Assembly (NCBI RefSeq): GCF_947179165.1
Contig: NC_077246.1
Location: 73,846,421 to 73,910,420, forward strand
Direction of reading: 5' to 3'
Source of the DNA: Solanum dulcamara
Lineage: Eukaryota > Streptophyta > Magnoliopsida > Solanales > Solanaceae
DNA: 64,000 nucleotides
Made by a program: the position numbers and the translations under genes. The notes below the pieces were generated by a model, which was given only the letters and a program-made list of their open reading frames with translations, did no database searches and was not told the DNA's origin. Below, one piece after another: positions 14,101 to 25,548 of this stretch (position 1 is the stretch's first letter; the number at the start of each line of letters is the position of its first letter).

Positions 14101-17100
14101 TTAGTAGGCGTATTAGTGTACTATAATTCCTTGTGGTCTGATTTCTGTTATTATCTATTACTTTCTGTACTTTGATTGCTCTATTTTCTCTTGGTTGCTT
14201 TCGTTATTTGCTTTGCCATAACGCTTTGAACTTCTTATCCGTATCTGACTTCTTTTTATGATTTTACTGAGCCGAGGGTCTTTCGGAAACAGCCGTCCTA
14301 TCTTGGTAGGAGTCAGGTCTGCTTACACTTTACCCTCCCCAGTCCCACGTTGTGGAATTTCACTGGGTTGTTGTTGTTGTTGTTGTATACATTGAATTTA
14401 TTTAATTGATCCTTATGTTTATTTATATTTTGATTTCTCTTAAAATGTTCACTCCACTATTAAATTACATATTTTTAATTAAATAGTCTTGTAATCACTT
14501 GAAAATTTGTATCTTATATATCAATTAAAATAAAGATAATTTTAATATGTTACAATATATGAGTGATATGTACTTAAATGAAGTGACATCAACGATAAAA
14601 TCTCTTTTACTTTAACAAACTTAAAATAAAAGATTTATTTTTAATCTAAATAATATAGATGTTTTATATTTAAAAACACACAGCATAATTATGAAAATGC
14701 ACACAGAAAATTAATTAAGTTAAATAGGATGAAAAAAATATTTTTAAGAGTGAATAACTAAAACTTGCAAAGAAAGTGTAAAAAACTAAATGAAATGAAG
14801 AGTATTTTTGTAAACAAACAACTTATTCTTAGAAATTATGCCATGCATATTATTTTAATACAACAAACCAAACAACCAATAAAAAATCACCTCAGCATAA
14901 TGTCACGACCCAAAATGGGCCGTGAGTGGCACCCACACTTAACCTCCTGAGTGGGAGAACCAACGATACAAACCCAACTAATAACAATAACGCGGAAACT
15001 CAAATAAATATATTTTTCCCCAAAATCTGAAAGTCATCACATTAAGGACATCTAATTTCTAAAACTAAGTCTGGAAGTATCAAACACTAAAATAAACAAA
15101 TAACAAAATGTGTCCGAAAACTAAAGACACCATGTCATAATCGGGAGAATTCATCACGAGCTAGAAGGATAGCTCACCCTGAAATCCGATGATCTTGAGA
15201 CTGACTAGAGCTGAGGTCGAGTCGAAGTTTGTGGAACACTCGCTGCACTCCACAAAATAAAACAAGAAAGATACAAGTAGGGGTCAGTACAGGACAACAT
15301 GTACTGAGTAGGTATCATCGGTCGACTCAAAATAGAAATCAATATACATAAAATAATAGTGGGAAATCAACAACAACACTTAACAGGTGGCAACCAACAA
15401 ACAATTACATAACCGGTCAACAATATCAAGATCACACATGAGGACTCAAGCCTCCACACCACACTCTTTGAAATATGAGTTTTTGGAGATTGGGTAGCAT
15501 TAAGTAATTTTAATTTATTTCCCTTTAATATTACCGTGCCGGAACGTGACACCCGATCCAAATGTACTGTGTCGGAACGTGACACCCGATCCAAATATAC
15601 CGTGCCGGAACGTGACACCCGATCCAAATAACCGTGTCGGAACGTGACACCCGATCCAAATATATTTAATTTATCATTCCTTATGATTACATTCCACTTC
15701 ATTAACAATATTTCATCAAGCCTTCTTTATTCAAGGCACCATTTTTGATAGGGTAAGTTCAAGATTATGGATTTCATGGCCTTGGGATTTTAGACCAATC
15801 ACAACAATATATCAACCATCCAAACCACAACAATTAAATGCGTAGTAAACTTCACACATATTACTCAATGAATATCAATCACTATTAAGAGTCTATCTAT
15901 GATATAGAATAAAAACCATAACCTACCTCAATCGAAGAACCGAATCCAAGCAAGCTAATTCACGAATGTCTTTCCTTCCTTCAATTCCAATCTATCAATT
16001 ATACAATATTTATAAGAAACTAGTCTGTAGACACCAATATTATTTACATGTTTAACCTATACCCAACAACTCACCCAATTCTATAATCAATTTCTTAAAA
16101 TCTCAAGCCTAGGGTTAAGTCTTAATTCCTCTAAATAACATAAATTTAAGGGTATTCATATAATACAATACACCTACTATTTAATTATCTACCTCAATAT
16201 ATTAAAACTTGAATTAAATTGTGATAATTAACTAAAAATAACTAAAAGGCAAGATAATTATTAGCAACAGTGGCCACGCACTATGCAACCAAGTTGCAGA
16301 ACCTCCTTTCTTAATGCTCAATCCATTTTCACGTAATAGTAATCATAGTGATTACCCAATAATTAATAATATATATGTATAGCCTATCTTAGCAACTAGC
16401 ATGTAGAAAGGGAATATGTTTAGCCATTACCTGAAAGTTGTATTTCCGTTGGCGAGGCTGCAATTTGTCACGTTCTAGGGCAATACTAATTTCACCAACT
16501 TATCTAATATATAGGCTAAGTAGTATAAGTTATTAACTAATTTAACACTTTAGCCCACCAACTAAATTAATTATCTAAAATCACCCTTCAATTACTTAAT
16601 TGTAGTTATCGAATAGTCCAAAATTCCATCTAAAAATTTATGAATTGAGTCTTTTATGAACTAAAAATTCCTAATACTCAAAATGACCTAATGGGTCGTT
16701 ACACATAACTTATCCATCATAACTAATCCCAGCATAACTTATCCATCATAACTAATCCCATCATAACTTGTATTCAAACCAAACAACCCCTAACAGACCA
16801 AAGAAAGGGGGAAACAGCTAAAGACCCAATGAATCACCATTGATGCTCATATGCATCACACTTCAGGTTAGGTGCTGTTGAGCACCTACCTAGTTTGTTG
16901 GATCCCTCCTTAGATGCATTCTTGTTGATATAGTATGATTTCTTTGGAGAATTTCTTATCATTTTTCTTAGAATTTTTCCACTGCAATAAATTTCCCAGA
17001 TCAAGAAAATTTCTTTTATTTACACATTTATATTGTAGGGAGATCGTGGGGCTATGTCTTTCTTCTCTATATCATTCTTCAAGTAGCTCGAACCATAGTT

Positions 17101-20100
17101 GTTTTTGCGTTCTACCCTGCCCTGCGCTACTTCGGTTATGGTTTGAATTGGAAAGAAGCTATCATCGTCATATGGTCTGGTTTGAGAGGAGCTGTTGGTT
17201 TGGCACTCTCCCTATCTATTAAAGTAATTCCTTCTCTGCTCACTTGTAACTCCATATGGTTTCCTGTATCATGTAACTTGAGGGTTAGATACAAATGTGC
17301 ACGGAAGATATATTATCATTGTCCTGAGAATAAATTTTACTTACATAACTTGCTTGTCTAGTATGATTTGTACTAGTATAAAATATACTCCTAAGATAAT
17401 AAGGTGTATAATGTGTTGATAGTATCCTAAATGTAACAAAAGCTCCATTAAGTACTGATGCACTTTTAGGTTTGATTGCTTTTATTGGTAGGTACCCCAA
17501 GCCCCTACCCCCTTAAAAATAAAAAAAAATAAAAAATGGAGGCTTTCTGTTCCTAGATCTGAATTGAAGTGCGTCAGTTTACTTTAAAGTGACAGACTAA
17601 GCCCTTAAACTCAATATCTATGGAGAAGATACCTTCCATTTGATATCATACAACAATTAGAGTAAGTGCAATAGAACTTATCACGGAGTAACCTAATTGC
17701 TTGAGACCATAAGAAGCTGATCATTTTCTTTCTTATTTCTCAAGCTTTATGAAGCAATCTACAATGTGGATGCTGGAAGAGGGATGATAGATTTTCTTTT
17801 ACTTAATATACCTACACATGGTTTTCTTTCTAATTTCCAGGGTGCTAGTGGTGATACAAACTATCTCAGCTCAGAAACTGGAGCTATGGTATGTTTTTAT
17901 TGACGAACAATAGCAATTTAGCAACAGTTCATTTCCCTGCTTTTGGAAGTCATTGATTCATTGCCATAATTAACTTGTAGTTTTTAGGCATCTGTTGAAG
18001 CTTAAGCTATCAACTTTCTTTGACATGTAACTGAAACTCTTTTCTTTATGGTACAGTTTGTTTTCCTCACTGGTGGAAGTGTGTTACTGACACTCATTAT
18101 CAATGGATCTACTGCACAATTACTTCTAAGTCTCTTTGGTATGGATGCTCAATCAGAAAGTGAGGTAAAGTTCTGGTGTAATTGAAGTCCACTTGTATTG
18201 AGGAACTTACCTGCCCTAGATATTGTGATTCATGATGTCATTTTATGTAGTTTCACGTTGTTAATCAGGGCTCAACAGTGTTCAATAGCCGTAATTACCC
18301 TTTTTATTGAAAACTTGAAAGCCCTACCTATGCTTTTTTTTCTTGAAAATGGTAAGATTGTATTCTTCAGCATTAAGGGCATGCTGGCCACCACCAAAAA
18401 GTGTCAATTACAAGCTTCCTATCAAATCTACAATCTGATCTATATCTACTAGACACAACTATTTACACCAAAAAAGTAAAGATACTAAACAATTCCATTT
18501 GACCTTTTGTATGAAATGCTTTTGTGTATATTCGATCTTATCAATCAGCTTTTTGGTGTTATGGATTGAGAGGAATCAATGATGTTTAAGGAAAAAGGAG
18601 CATTTTTTTATAACTTGAAATGCAAGTTCCTGTATTTAGTAATTATCCACACCTCGTTTGTACTAATCCAAGCATCACCTTATTGATGGTTTTCTCTATT
18701 CTATAAGATTGCATTTACTTAAAAAAGTGAGTACTATGCTTACCTGCATGTCTTTAAACCATTGCATCCTCTGATCCTCACTTTGTTCATGGCCTTTGTA
18801 AGCATCTCAATGCACAAGGATCAGCAACTTGAACTTATATTGGTCCTATTTCCTGATAAAATATTTTCATGTAAATCTGAAAAGAAATATCTTCACAGAA
18901 CAGTCAAAATTACATCTGCGGAAAATTAGCTAATTCATTCTGGTCTTTGTTAACTTTAAATATGTGGCAAATTACGAAGAAACATACCCGGTGTACTCAA
19001 CGGTTGCTTGTATTTACATATTTGCGATGTGGTCTTTTGTTGCGGGAACCATCCTGCTTATAGTACAATTTGTTTCAGGAAACCATGGTCAATTATGCAA
19101 AGCATCGACTATTGAGAAAAGCTGAAGAGTTTTCTAGAATCTGTAGTGGAAGCAATAATCCTTTTGATTGGATAACTGTTGGAGGTTATGCCACATGCAT
19201 AAAAGATGTCTGTGAAGACACAGTTTGGCCTCCCCGTACCACCAACTATGGCTATCTAGAAATAGCTGATATGAAGACTATGAGAGTATGCTTTCTGAAA
19301 GGTCAGTAACTGCACCGGAACTAGTTGGTCTATAGTTTGCTTTTACAACCATTCTGGTGTCTGGCACCTGCTTTCAGCTTCCCTCTTGCTTTCTTTTGTA
19401 AGTGTTGCATATCAGATATTGCTTTCTCACCTATTTGATTGATAGGTTATTGATGTCGTACATAAGATCATGAACTAGGGTCCTTATTTTGTGAGTTAAA
19501 CTTGAAATATTTCCAGCCTGTTCCTATGAAAGACCTGCATGTTCTTCTCCTCTAAAATCCAAGGAATATAAGGAATTGAAGAGTTAGAAAGCAGTGTGAA
19601 ATTCTCTAATGAGCTGAACCTTGACCATTTTCACCATTTTTTACACCAGGATCCAATTGGTATGTGATTCTATGAGCTTACATCATGTAGAAATTTGTTT
19701 CTAGAACATCTATCTTCTTTACTGTATCTCTGCATCCCTTCTTGGTTACATTTCAATATTTCATTAAAAACTTGTGCCTCTATTTTCCTTTGCTAATAGG
19801 AGTAAGCATGCAATTCTATCTTATCTAAATATCTTAAACACCTACATGTAACCTTGAAATTTTGCCACCTCGAAATCCTTATAGATATATAAAGCCGTAT
19901 GCTTGACTTCTTTTTATTCTTTATCAAATATTTACCCTGTGGACTTTAATCAAGGTGACACTTCTTTTCTCCTTTTGTCTTCCATTCTTAATGCCTTCAC
20001 ATGATTTTTCATAGCTCTGCTTCAGTTATTTGCATTTGGTTTTGCTACAGCTACTCGTGAGGCTTACTGGTCAACATTCAATGAGGGGAGGATAATTGAA

Positions 20101-23100
20101 TCCACTATCAGTGTTTTGATGGAGTCAATAGATGAGGCAATCGATCTGGCGACTCAGGGATTACATGACTGGAATTATATTTCTACTCGCCTCAAGTTTC
20201 CAGGATATTATAAATTCTTCAGCACAAGTGTTTGTCCTCCCAGGCTGACAAGGTGGTTTGTGCTAAAGAAATTAAAGGATAGTTGTCATATATGCTCTGC
20301 ATTTATCCATGCTCACAGAATCGCAAGACAGCTTCTTCTTGACTATACTGGTAAGAGTGGGTACCATCTGTAGATACAAAGAATGTTGCTGATGCAGTAG
20401 GTAGACATTGTGGAGTAGTTCTTATATGTAATCAGGTTCTAACAGCAATGGTTACTCTTTGAGAGTTGTGCCTCCTGTTCGTAAGAGGGTCTTTTTTCCC
20501 CTTGTTTCTTTGCCTTTTTTTGTTGCACAACTCTGATGGGAATCTAAGTCTTCATGGATCTGGGAGTTGTGGAGTTGCCTCGTGAATTCATCTAACAATC
20601 TCTCTACATTTTAAAGGTGACAATGGAAATGCTGCAATTGTTGTTGCGGAAAGTGAAGTCGAAGAACTAGAAGCAAGGAAGTTTCTAGATGATGTCAAGA
20701 ATTTAATGCCAGAGGTTTGTGAATGTTTTCGTGGGAAATCGTGCATTGTTTTTTTTATTCTTCTTGAAATTGGTAATAGTATTCTTCAGCATTAAGGACA
20801 TGCTGGGAACCTCCAAAAATTTGCTAACAAGAAAAGGAGAGAAAAGGCTAATTACAGTGAACCTAACAAATCTACTAACTGTTCTACTTTCTCTATACTT
20901 TCCTCTTTACACCAAAAATAAAAAGAGACAAGACATTTCTCTCACTTTCTGAATGGAATTTGTTTTGTTCTGATAACATCTTCCATTTCTCTCCTTCCAT
21001 ATTGTCCACCAAATGCATGCTGGGATCATTCTCCACCATTTCTTCTGGCTCTTACTTCCTCCTCTCCTTATCCAACAACTCAGTAGGTCAGCAGTGTGTT
21101 CTGGCATAGTCCAGTTGTTGTCTGTGAGTTTCAAGAACATGGACCAAAGCTGGGAAGTGACTTTGCAATGCAAGAATAGGTGATTGTTGGTCTCATCTGT
21201 CTCATTGCAGAGAAAACATCTGGATACTATTTGTTGGCCCTTTTTCTTCAACACTTCTTGCGTAAGACACACTCTCTTGGCCACCAAACATACAAAACAC
21301 TTCACCTTGGTTGGTGCCTGACTTGTCCAAATCTGCCTCCACCTTGCCAATGTGATTCCTTGAAGAGAATCCGCTTCCTTCCTGTAAAGTTTGTCCACAG
21401 AAAACCTTCCATCCTCACTGTGTTTCCAGTTGATTATATCATTTCTTGTGGACAGTCCTTTGAAATTATGGAGCACTTGTAGTTCTACCACTCTTCCTAT
21501 CTCCCAATCATTCAGATTCCTCCTAAAGGAGATGTCCCAACCATTGGACCAGCAGCTAGAGTAATGTCGGGGTTGTTGCAAAACGAAAATAAATCAGGAA
21601 ATGCCTGCATCAGAGTCTCTTGTCCTATCCAGACATCCTTCCAAAAATAAATCCTAGTCCCATTGCCTACTTTGAGCTTTATGTTCCCTGCCAGTTTGTC
21701 CCAGAGGGACCTTATTGATCTCCAGACCGAAACTCCATAAGGTATGTTAGCTTCATTAGAACACCACTCTGTATCTTGGCCATACTTGCAATGTATAACT
21801 TCCCTCCACAGGGCTTGGTCTTCCTCCACATATCTCCACAACCATTTCATCAAGAGGCAATCATTCTGCTTTCAGGTTTCTAACTCCCAGACCCCCAAGG
21901 AGTTAGGGAGTTGAACTGTTCCCCAATTCACCAGATGATACCCCTTCCCTTCTTTATTGCCAAACCATAGGAATTTCCTTCGCAGCTTATCCAGTTTCTC
22001 CAACACCTTTGCAGGTAGGGGAAAAAGGGACATGACATAGGTTGGGAGTGAGTCTTAACACTGCATTTATCAGTGTGTGCCTACCCCAAGTGATAGATAT
22101 TGAGATTTTCAGATGGCTAACTTCTTTTCTGATCTCTGTATTATCCCATCCCATATTAACAACTCTTTAAGTTTGCTACCCAATGGCATGCCCAGATAGG
22201 TGGTAGGCAAATGTTCAATTCTGCAACCTAGGATATCAGCTAAGTTCTGCATCTGGGCTACTTCCTTAATGGGAAATAAACTGCTCTTCCTCCAATTGAC
22301 TCTCAGATTTGAAACTGCCTCTAGAATCACAAGGATAAGTCTGATGTACCTTATTTGTTCCTTCTTTGCATCACAAAAGATCATGGTGTCATCAGCATAA
22401 AGAAGCTGACATATTTCCATGTTCATGCCTGATCTATTGCTAACTTCAAAGCCCCTTATCCAGCGGTTTTAGGTGGCAACTCTCAACATACTATTAAGCC
22501 CTCCATGACTAATATGAATAGAAAAGGAGACATGGGGTTTCCTTGTCTCAATCCCCTCTCTGAAGGGAAATAACCCACAGGTTCTCCATTTACTAGAATG
22601 GAGAACCTGACAGTTTTAATACAAAATTCTATCCGTTTTAGCCATCTGACCCCAAACCCCATCTGTCTTAAAATGCTTAAAAGTAACCCCCAGTTTACAT
22701 GGTCATAGGCCTTCTCCAGGTCTAGTTTGCACATGATACCTGATTCTTCTCCCCTTAGCCTGGTGTCTACACATTCACTTGCTATAAGTGCAGCATCCAT
22801 GATCTGTCTGCCCTTTATGAATGCCATCTGGTGCTTGTTCACCAATTTTCCCACCACCTTTTTCATTCTTTCAGCTAGCACTTTAGCAATGATTTTGTAT
22901 ACTCCACTGATGAGACTTACGGGTCTATAGTCCCTCAGGGACAAGGCTCCATTTTTCTTAGGTATTAGAGCCACAAATGTAGCGTTGCTGCTCTTCTCAA
23001 AGACTTGGAATTCATGAAAGTGGTGCATTGTGTTCATGATGTCAGACTTCAACACACTCCAAAACTCTTTGTAGAAACCCATAGGGAACCCATCAGGCCC

Positions 23101-25548
23101 TGGAGCCTTATCACTGGCACAGAGCTTGATGCACTGCAACACCTCTTCCTCCTCAAACCGTCTCTGTAACCATTTCTGCTCCTCCCTACTAATGGTTGTG
23201 AAGTCTTGAAGATTATAGTCAGGCCTCCAGTTCTCTGTCTTACTATACACATTCTGATAATAATTCTGAATTGTCATTTTTATGGTATCTGCATCAGTGA
23301 TGGTGTTCGTGCATTGTTGCCCGTGTTTAAATAGCTCATTGACCATTTGATTGTCAAGGGTTCGCAACATGGTTTTCTTAAATTCACGTCTACTTGTAGA
23401 ATATAACACTATGCATGCTCCGCAGTTGTCCGAATTAGAGGATGATGAGTTGTGCATCTGAGCTTCCTTCCTTCTGACTAGAGAGGGTTACTCAAATGTT
23501 AAGCACTCTCCACCTCCAATCTTGAGGTTGTGGGTTCGAGTCACCAAGGGAGCAGAGTGTGGAACTCCTTGGGAGGCGTCAAAAAAAGTATTTGAAGACA
23601 ATGTGCAAATCATCCATTAGCAAATTTTCTTATAAAAACAATTTAAAACTATGCAAGCTTATCAGACACGTTCAACTCAATTAACCCTTTGATTTCTGTC
23701 CATTCTAGATCATACATCAAACGGAATCAAGGCAAGTTACATTTTCAATGCTGAAGTGTCTGGATGAATGTCTCAGTGATATGGAGAAAGATGGGATTAT
23801 AACTGAGAAAGTTGTGCTGCATGTACATGATTTGATTCAGGTAACTGTATTTCATGCGTCAATTTCCAGCGCCATAGCATTGCTTTTGTCTTATGCTTAT
23901 TGAATTATTGTTGTTGTGTATAAATATTTTTCAACTCCAAACTAGAATGACCTTGAAAAACTCTTGAGAAGTCCTCCTACAATAAGGATCCCAAAGCCAG
24001 GAGATGTTCTAAGTATCCATCCTTTGTTGGGAAACCTTTCTCCTGCTATTCAAAGTGATCTGGAACGCTCCGCGAATAGTATATTGAAGACACCAGGTTG
24101 TACACTCTACACCAAGGGTTCCAAGCTGACAAGTGTTTGGCTGATAGGAAATGGATCAGTTAGGGTAAGTAAAGGATGCATAAGGCATCTATCCAAGAAT
24201 CTATATTTCCTGATAGCTAGCATTAATTCTATTTGTGTTTGGTCATTGAAAAAACTTGCCTTCTTTCTTCTCCAGTCGAAAAGGAGCCCTTTTCCTATTC
24301 ATTGTCCTGTGGAATCAACATATTGTCAAGGAAGTGTTTTAGGTCTATATGAGGCTCTTGTGGGAAAGCCATATTTGTGCGATATGGTGACAGATTCTGT
24401 GGCTCTCTGCATCGAAATTAAGCTGGAGTCGATCATTCCAGTACTGGCCTGTGGAAATGGAGTAGAGGAATTATTGTGGAAGGTGATCTTTAACAATCTT
24501 TCCACGACTCTAAGTGCAACTCAAGCATTTATGTTATCAGTAAAGCACAAATAAGTACTGTTGTAGTTGAACATACATGAGAAAATGCCGCTGTCTAGAG
24601 TGGCTTCAGATAACTGAATTTTACTTTCTATTTATAAATGAAAAGGTTTCTTTTATATATATTATATTAATGAAAAAGAAAAAGTTTCGCTATTTTAGTT
24701 TGACAAGTTCTTCATAAACAAGGTATAATATTTTATGATCAATCTCATGTGCAGGAGTGCACCATTGTTGTGTCTAAGCTCTTGGCGCCTGATATGTTTA
24801 AGAAATTCTCAATGCAAGAAGTAAGAAGTATTGTTGATGAGAGATCAGTCATGAATACTTTCTCAAGTCAAGAAGTAATAGAAACTTCTCATCATTCCAT
24901 CAACTTCCTGTTAAGTGGTTGCTTGAGAAATCAAAGTACCAATCAACTTATTGAATGCCCAGCGGTATTGCCATGTTCCATTTTGAGTGAAAGCATCCTG
25001 TACACCAGCGCCAATGTAACGGGTAGGTCTCCTCAATATAATGTCTCCTTATCTGAAACTGTTGATACCAAAGTGGAATTCCTTGTTAGTTTGATCAGTA
25101 ACACTCAGCAGAAAAAGTTTTTTTTCTTCATCTTCTTTGTTGAGACCCTGTCACGTCGTCAAATCCTCATTAACCTGCACTCATTTTTTTGCTGTTCATA
25201 GACTTTGTTGTGTTAAGGATCTACTCAAGTAGGGGTGTTTTTGCATTGGCTGGATGCTCATTATAAATGTCTTCTTAAAGAAAATGAAAGAAAGAAAATG
25301 GTTGCAAAACTTACTGGATCGCTGGTTATCTCCTCCTATTAGTTGACTTCTTTCTTGCTTTAAGCAATACTTAGAACCTAAGGGAAGTAACTATCAGGAG
25401 TGTCTGCCTTGAAGTATTCCTGTAGTATGGTTTTCTAACTTAGATGCTTGCTGCTTTTGTAGGTGAGAGTTCTGGATCATATTCTTATTCGAAGTACAGA
25501 GTTGTGGAACCAGCAAGGATAGTTCGAATAGACATTTCAGCAGCATGA
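4374..25548 (+). CDS. SOS1: SOS1-type Na+/H+ antiporter (NHX7/NHX8 clade), C-terminally short
   Basis: This is a plasma-membrane CPA1 cation/H+ exchanger that moves Na+ (or Li+) out of the cell. Exons: 4374-4578, 6511-6561, 6693-6784, 6957-7034, 7108-7265, 7470-7571, 7649-7766, 10888-10940, 11031-11093, 11755-11799, 12152-12207, 17039-17223, 17841-17888, 18057-18164, 19079-19301, 20051-20350, 20617-20714, 23709-23840, 23946-24164, 24276-24482, 24755-25022, 25463-25548. All junctions are GT-AG and keep phase, giving 2895 nt and 964 residues. Residues about 30-450 form the multi-helix exchanger domain, with ATDP at 163-166 and the ND pair at 193-194. A cytosolic tail with a cyclic-nucleotide-binding-like fold (about 738-850) follows. 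Arabidopsis SOS1 is 1146 residues; the missing end includes the autoinhibitory region and the DSPS motif phosphorylated by SOS2. The start is the first in-frame ATG before the SOS1-like N-terminus. It may be an NHX8-like paralogue rather than the main SOS1. Exon ends were read by eye. Confidence 0.9.
5139..5176. repeat. (GT)n(AT)n microsatellite
   Basis: A compound run of GT then AT dinucleotides in intron 1 of the antiporter gene. Confidence 0.9.
5795..5906 (+). mobile_element. SINE fragment (tRNA-derived, Solanaceae type)
   Basis: The stretch cacttggtgatttcatccca...ccttggtgtgcggagttgcccggtacttgtgctag...gtggaatagttgagg matches the body and 3' part of a tRNA-derived SINE. Other copies of the same family sit at 6018-6130, 34190-34330 (minus) and 42484-42748 in this window. 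The 5' tRNA-like part is not clear here. It lies in intron 1 of the antiporter gene. Confidence 0.55.
6018..6130 (+). mobile_element. Second SINE fragment of the same family
   Basis: It carries actaggtgatttgttcccat, ggtgggcagtattatccggcacttgtgct and an end with gtgcacaagctggatcggac, in the same order as the copy at 5795-5906 and extending further 3'. Both copies sit in the same orientation in intron 1. Confidence 0.55.
8512..10090 (+). mobile_element. 5'-truncated RTE-type LINE with decayed reverse transcriptase
   Basis: Frames at 8508-9047 and 9034-9585 encode a reverse transcriptase of the plant RTE LINE clade. Visible motifs are [33 protein letters not shown] and the catalytic box FADD (near 8900), followed in another frame by the C-terminal region with [14 protein letters not shown] and RWFGHVKRR. 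The change of frame near 9040, where family members read straight on, and the missing endonuclease and 5' part show that it is dead. The 3' UTR runs to a (TTG)n tail at about 10090, followed by a (TA)n microsatellite to 10116. It lies sense-oriented in intron 7 of the antiporter gene. Confidence 0.85.
12588..13745 (-). mobile_element. Possible decayed LTR-retrotransposon fragment
   Basis: On the minus strand the motif tggtatcatagcc (about 13605-13618) resembles the primer-binding site TGGTATCAGAGCC, complementary to initiator tRNA-Met, that many plant retrotransposons use. The sequence to its right (13620-13745) would then be LTR. No gag or pol domain can be read in 12588-13600 and I did not find a second LTR, so this is tentative. 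Confidence 0.35.
14071..14385 (+). mobile_element. 5'-truncated RTE LINE 3' end with target-site duplication
   Basis: This 315-bp copy matches the 3' UTR of the RTE LINE in intron 7 (compare 14077 onward with 9655 onward: both have catagtctcgttattcttcc, then gccgagggtctttcggaaac) and ends in (TTG)n. It is flanked by exact copies of tatacattgaa at 14060-14070 and 14386-14396. It is a typical insertion of a prematurely ended reverse transcript. Confidence 0.85.
14901..16703 (-). mobile_element. Solo LTR with 5-bp target-site duplication
   Basis: The 1803-bp element begins TGTCACGACCC and ends GGGTCGTTACA, so it has the TG...CA ends of an LTR within an 11-bp near-perfect inverted repeat. It is flanked by cataa on both sides (14896-14900 and 16704-16708). 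No internal gag-pol or second LTR is present, which fits a solo LTR left by recombination between two LTRs. The minus orientation is assigned by comparison with the related end at 63815, which reads TGTAACGAC on the plus strand. An alternative is a non-autonomous element with no separate internal region. Confidence 0.7.
15533..15662. repeat. Four-copy 33-bp tandem repeat
   Basis: Four units at 15533-15565, 15566-15598, 15599-15630 and 15631-15662 share the core cggaacgtgacacccgatcc. The third and fourth are one base shorter. The third unit repeats the first's gtgcc, while the second and fourth have gtgtc, so duplication of a two-unit block is possible. The array lies inside the solo LTR. Confidence 0.9.
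18333..18480 (-). mobile_element. L1 LINE 3'-end fragment
   Basis: Starting at a T-run (the poly(A) tail on the minus strand), this block matches the 3' UTR of the L1 copy at 20749: both have gtattcttcagcattaagg, acatgctgg or gcatgctgg, caaatctac and tttacaccaaaaa in the same order. It is a short 5'-truncated copy in intron 14 of the antiporter gene. The right boundary is approximate. Confidence 0.7.
20749..23306 (-). mobile_element. 5'-truncated L1-type LINE (reverse transcriptase plus zf-RVT)
   Basis: Read on the minus strand, the copy encodes an L1 reverse transcriptase ([57 protein letters not shown], then YADD near 22390), a linker, and a zf-RVT domain ([34 protein letters not shown]). 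Frame shifts and stops near 22480, 22109 and 21540 show decay. The endonuclease is absent. A T-run at 20749 marks the poly(A) tail. The repeat tcgtgcattg at 20739-20748 and 23307-23316 fits a 10-bp target-site duplication, which puts the 5' truncation at 23306. A minus-strand open frame runs on to 23457, probably by chance. It lies antisense in intron 17 of the antiporter gene. Confidence 0.85.
23470..23587 (+). mobile_element. tRNA-derived SINE (second family)
   Basis: A pol III B-box-like ggttcgagtca lies at 23533-23543 with tRNA-like sequence upstream (gttaagcactctccacctcc), followed by a body with gtgtggaactccttgggagg and an A-run at 23581. The layout is that of a plant SINE with an A-rich tail. 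No target-site duplication was identified. Confidence 0.5.

Larger units (their letters stand above)
13762..16790. mobile_element. PIF/Harbinger-like (Tourist-type) MITE, interrupted twice
   Basis: The left end GGGGTCGTTTGGT (13762) and the right end ACCAAACAACCCC (ending 16790) form a 13-bp inverted repeat with one mismatch. Each is flanked by TAA (13759-13761 and 16791-16793), the usual target of this superfamily. Subtracting the RTE copy (14071-14385) and the LTR (14901-16703) with their duplications leaves about 0.9 kb, too short to encode a transposase; none is seen. Near the right end a 29-bp unit (cataacttatccatcataac...) is duplicated in tandem. It sits in intron 11 of the antiporter gene. 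Confidence 0.7.

Noticed and set aside
15367..15708. Minus-strand frame with a repeated DRVSRSGTV motif
   Set aside because: The protein repeat only reflects the 33-bp tandem DNA array inside the solo LTR.
18198..18452. Alternative exon after antiporter exon 14
   Set aside because: The reading frame continues from intron sequence into an L1 3' fragment and matches nothing in the SOS1 family.
21180..21482. Plus-strand open frame of 100 codons
   Set aside because: It is the antisense shadow of the L1 zf-RVT region.
20907..23457. Minus-strand frames as a functional host gene
   Set aside because: They are pieces of an L1 reverse transcriptase and zf-RVT region with frame breaks, a poly(A) end and a target-site duplication.
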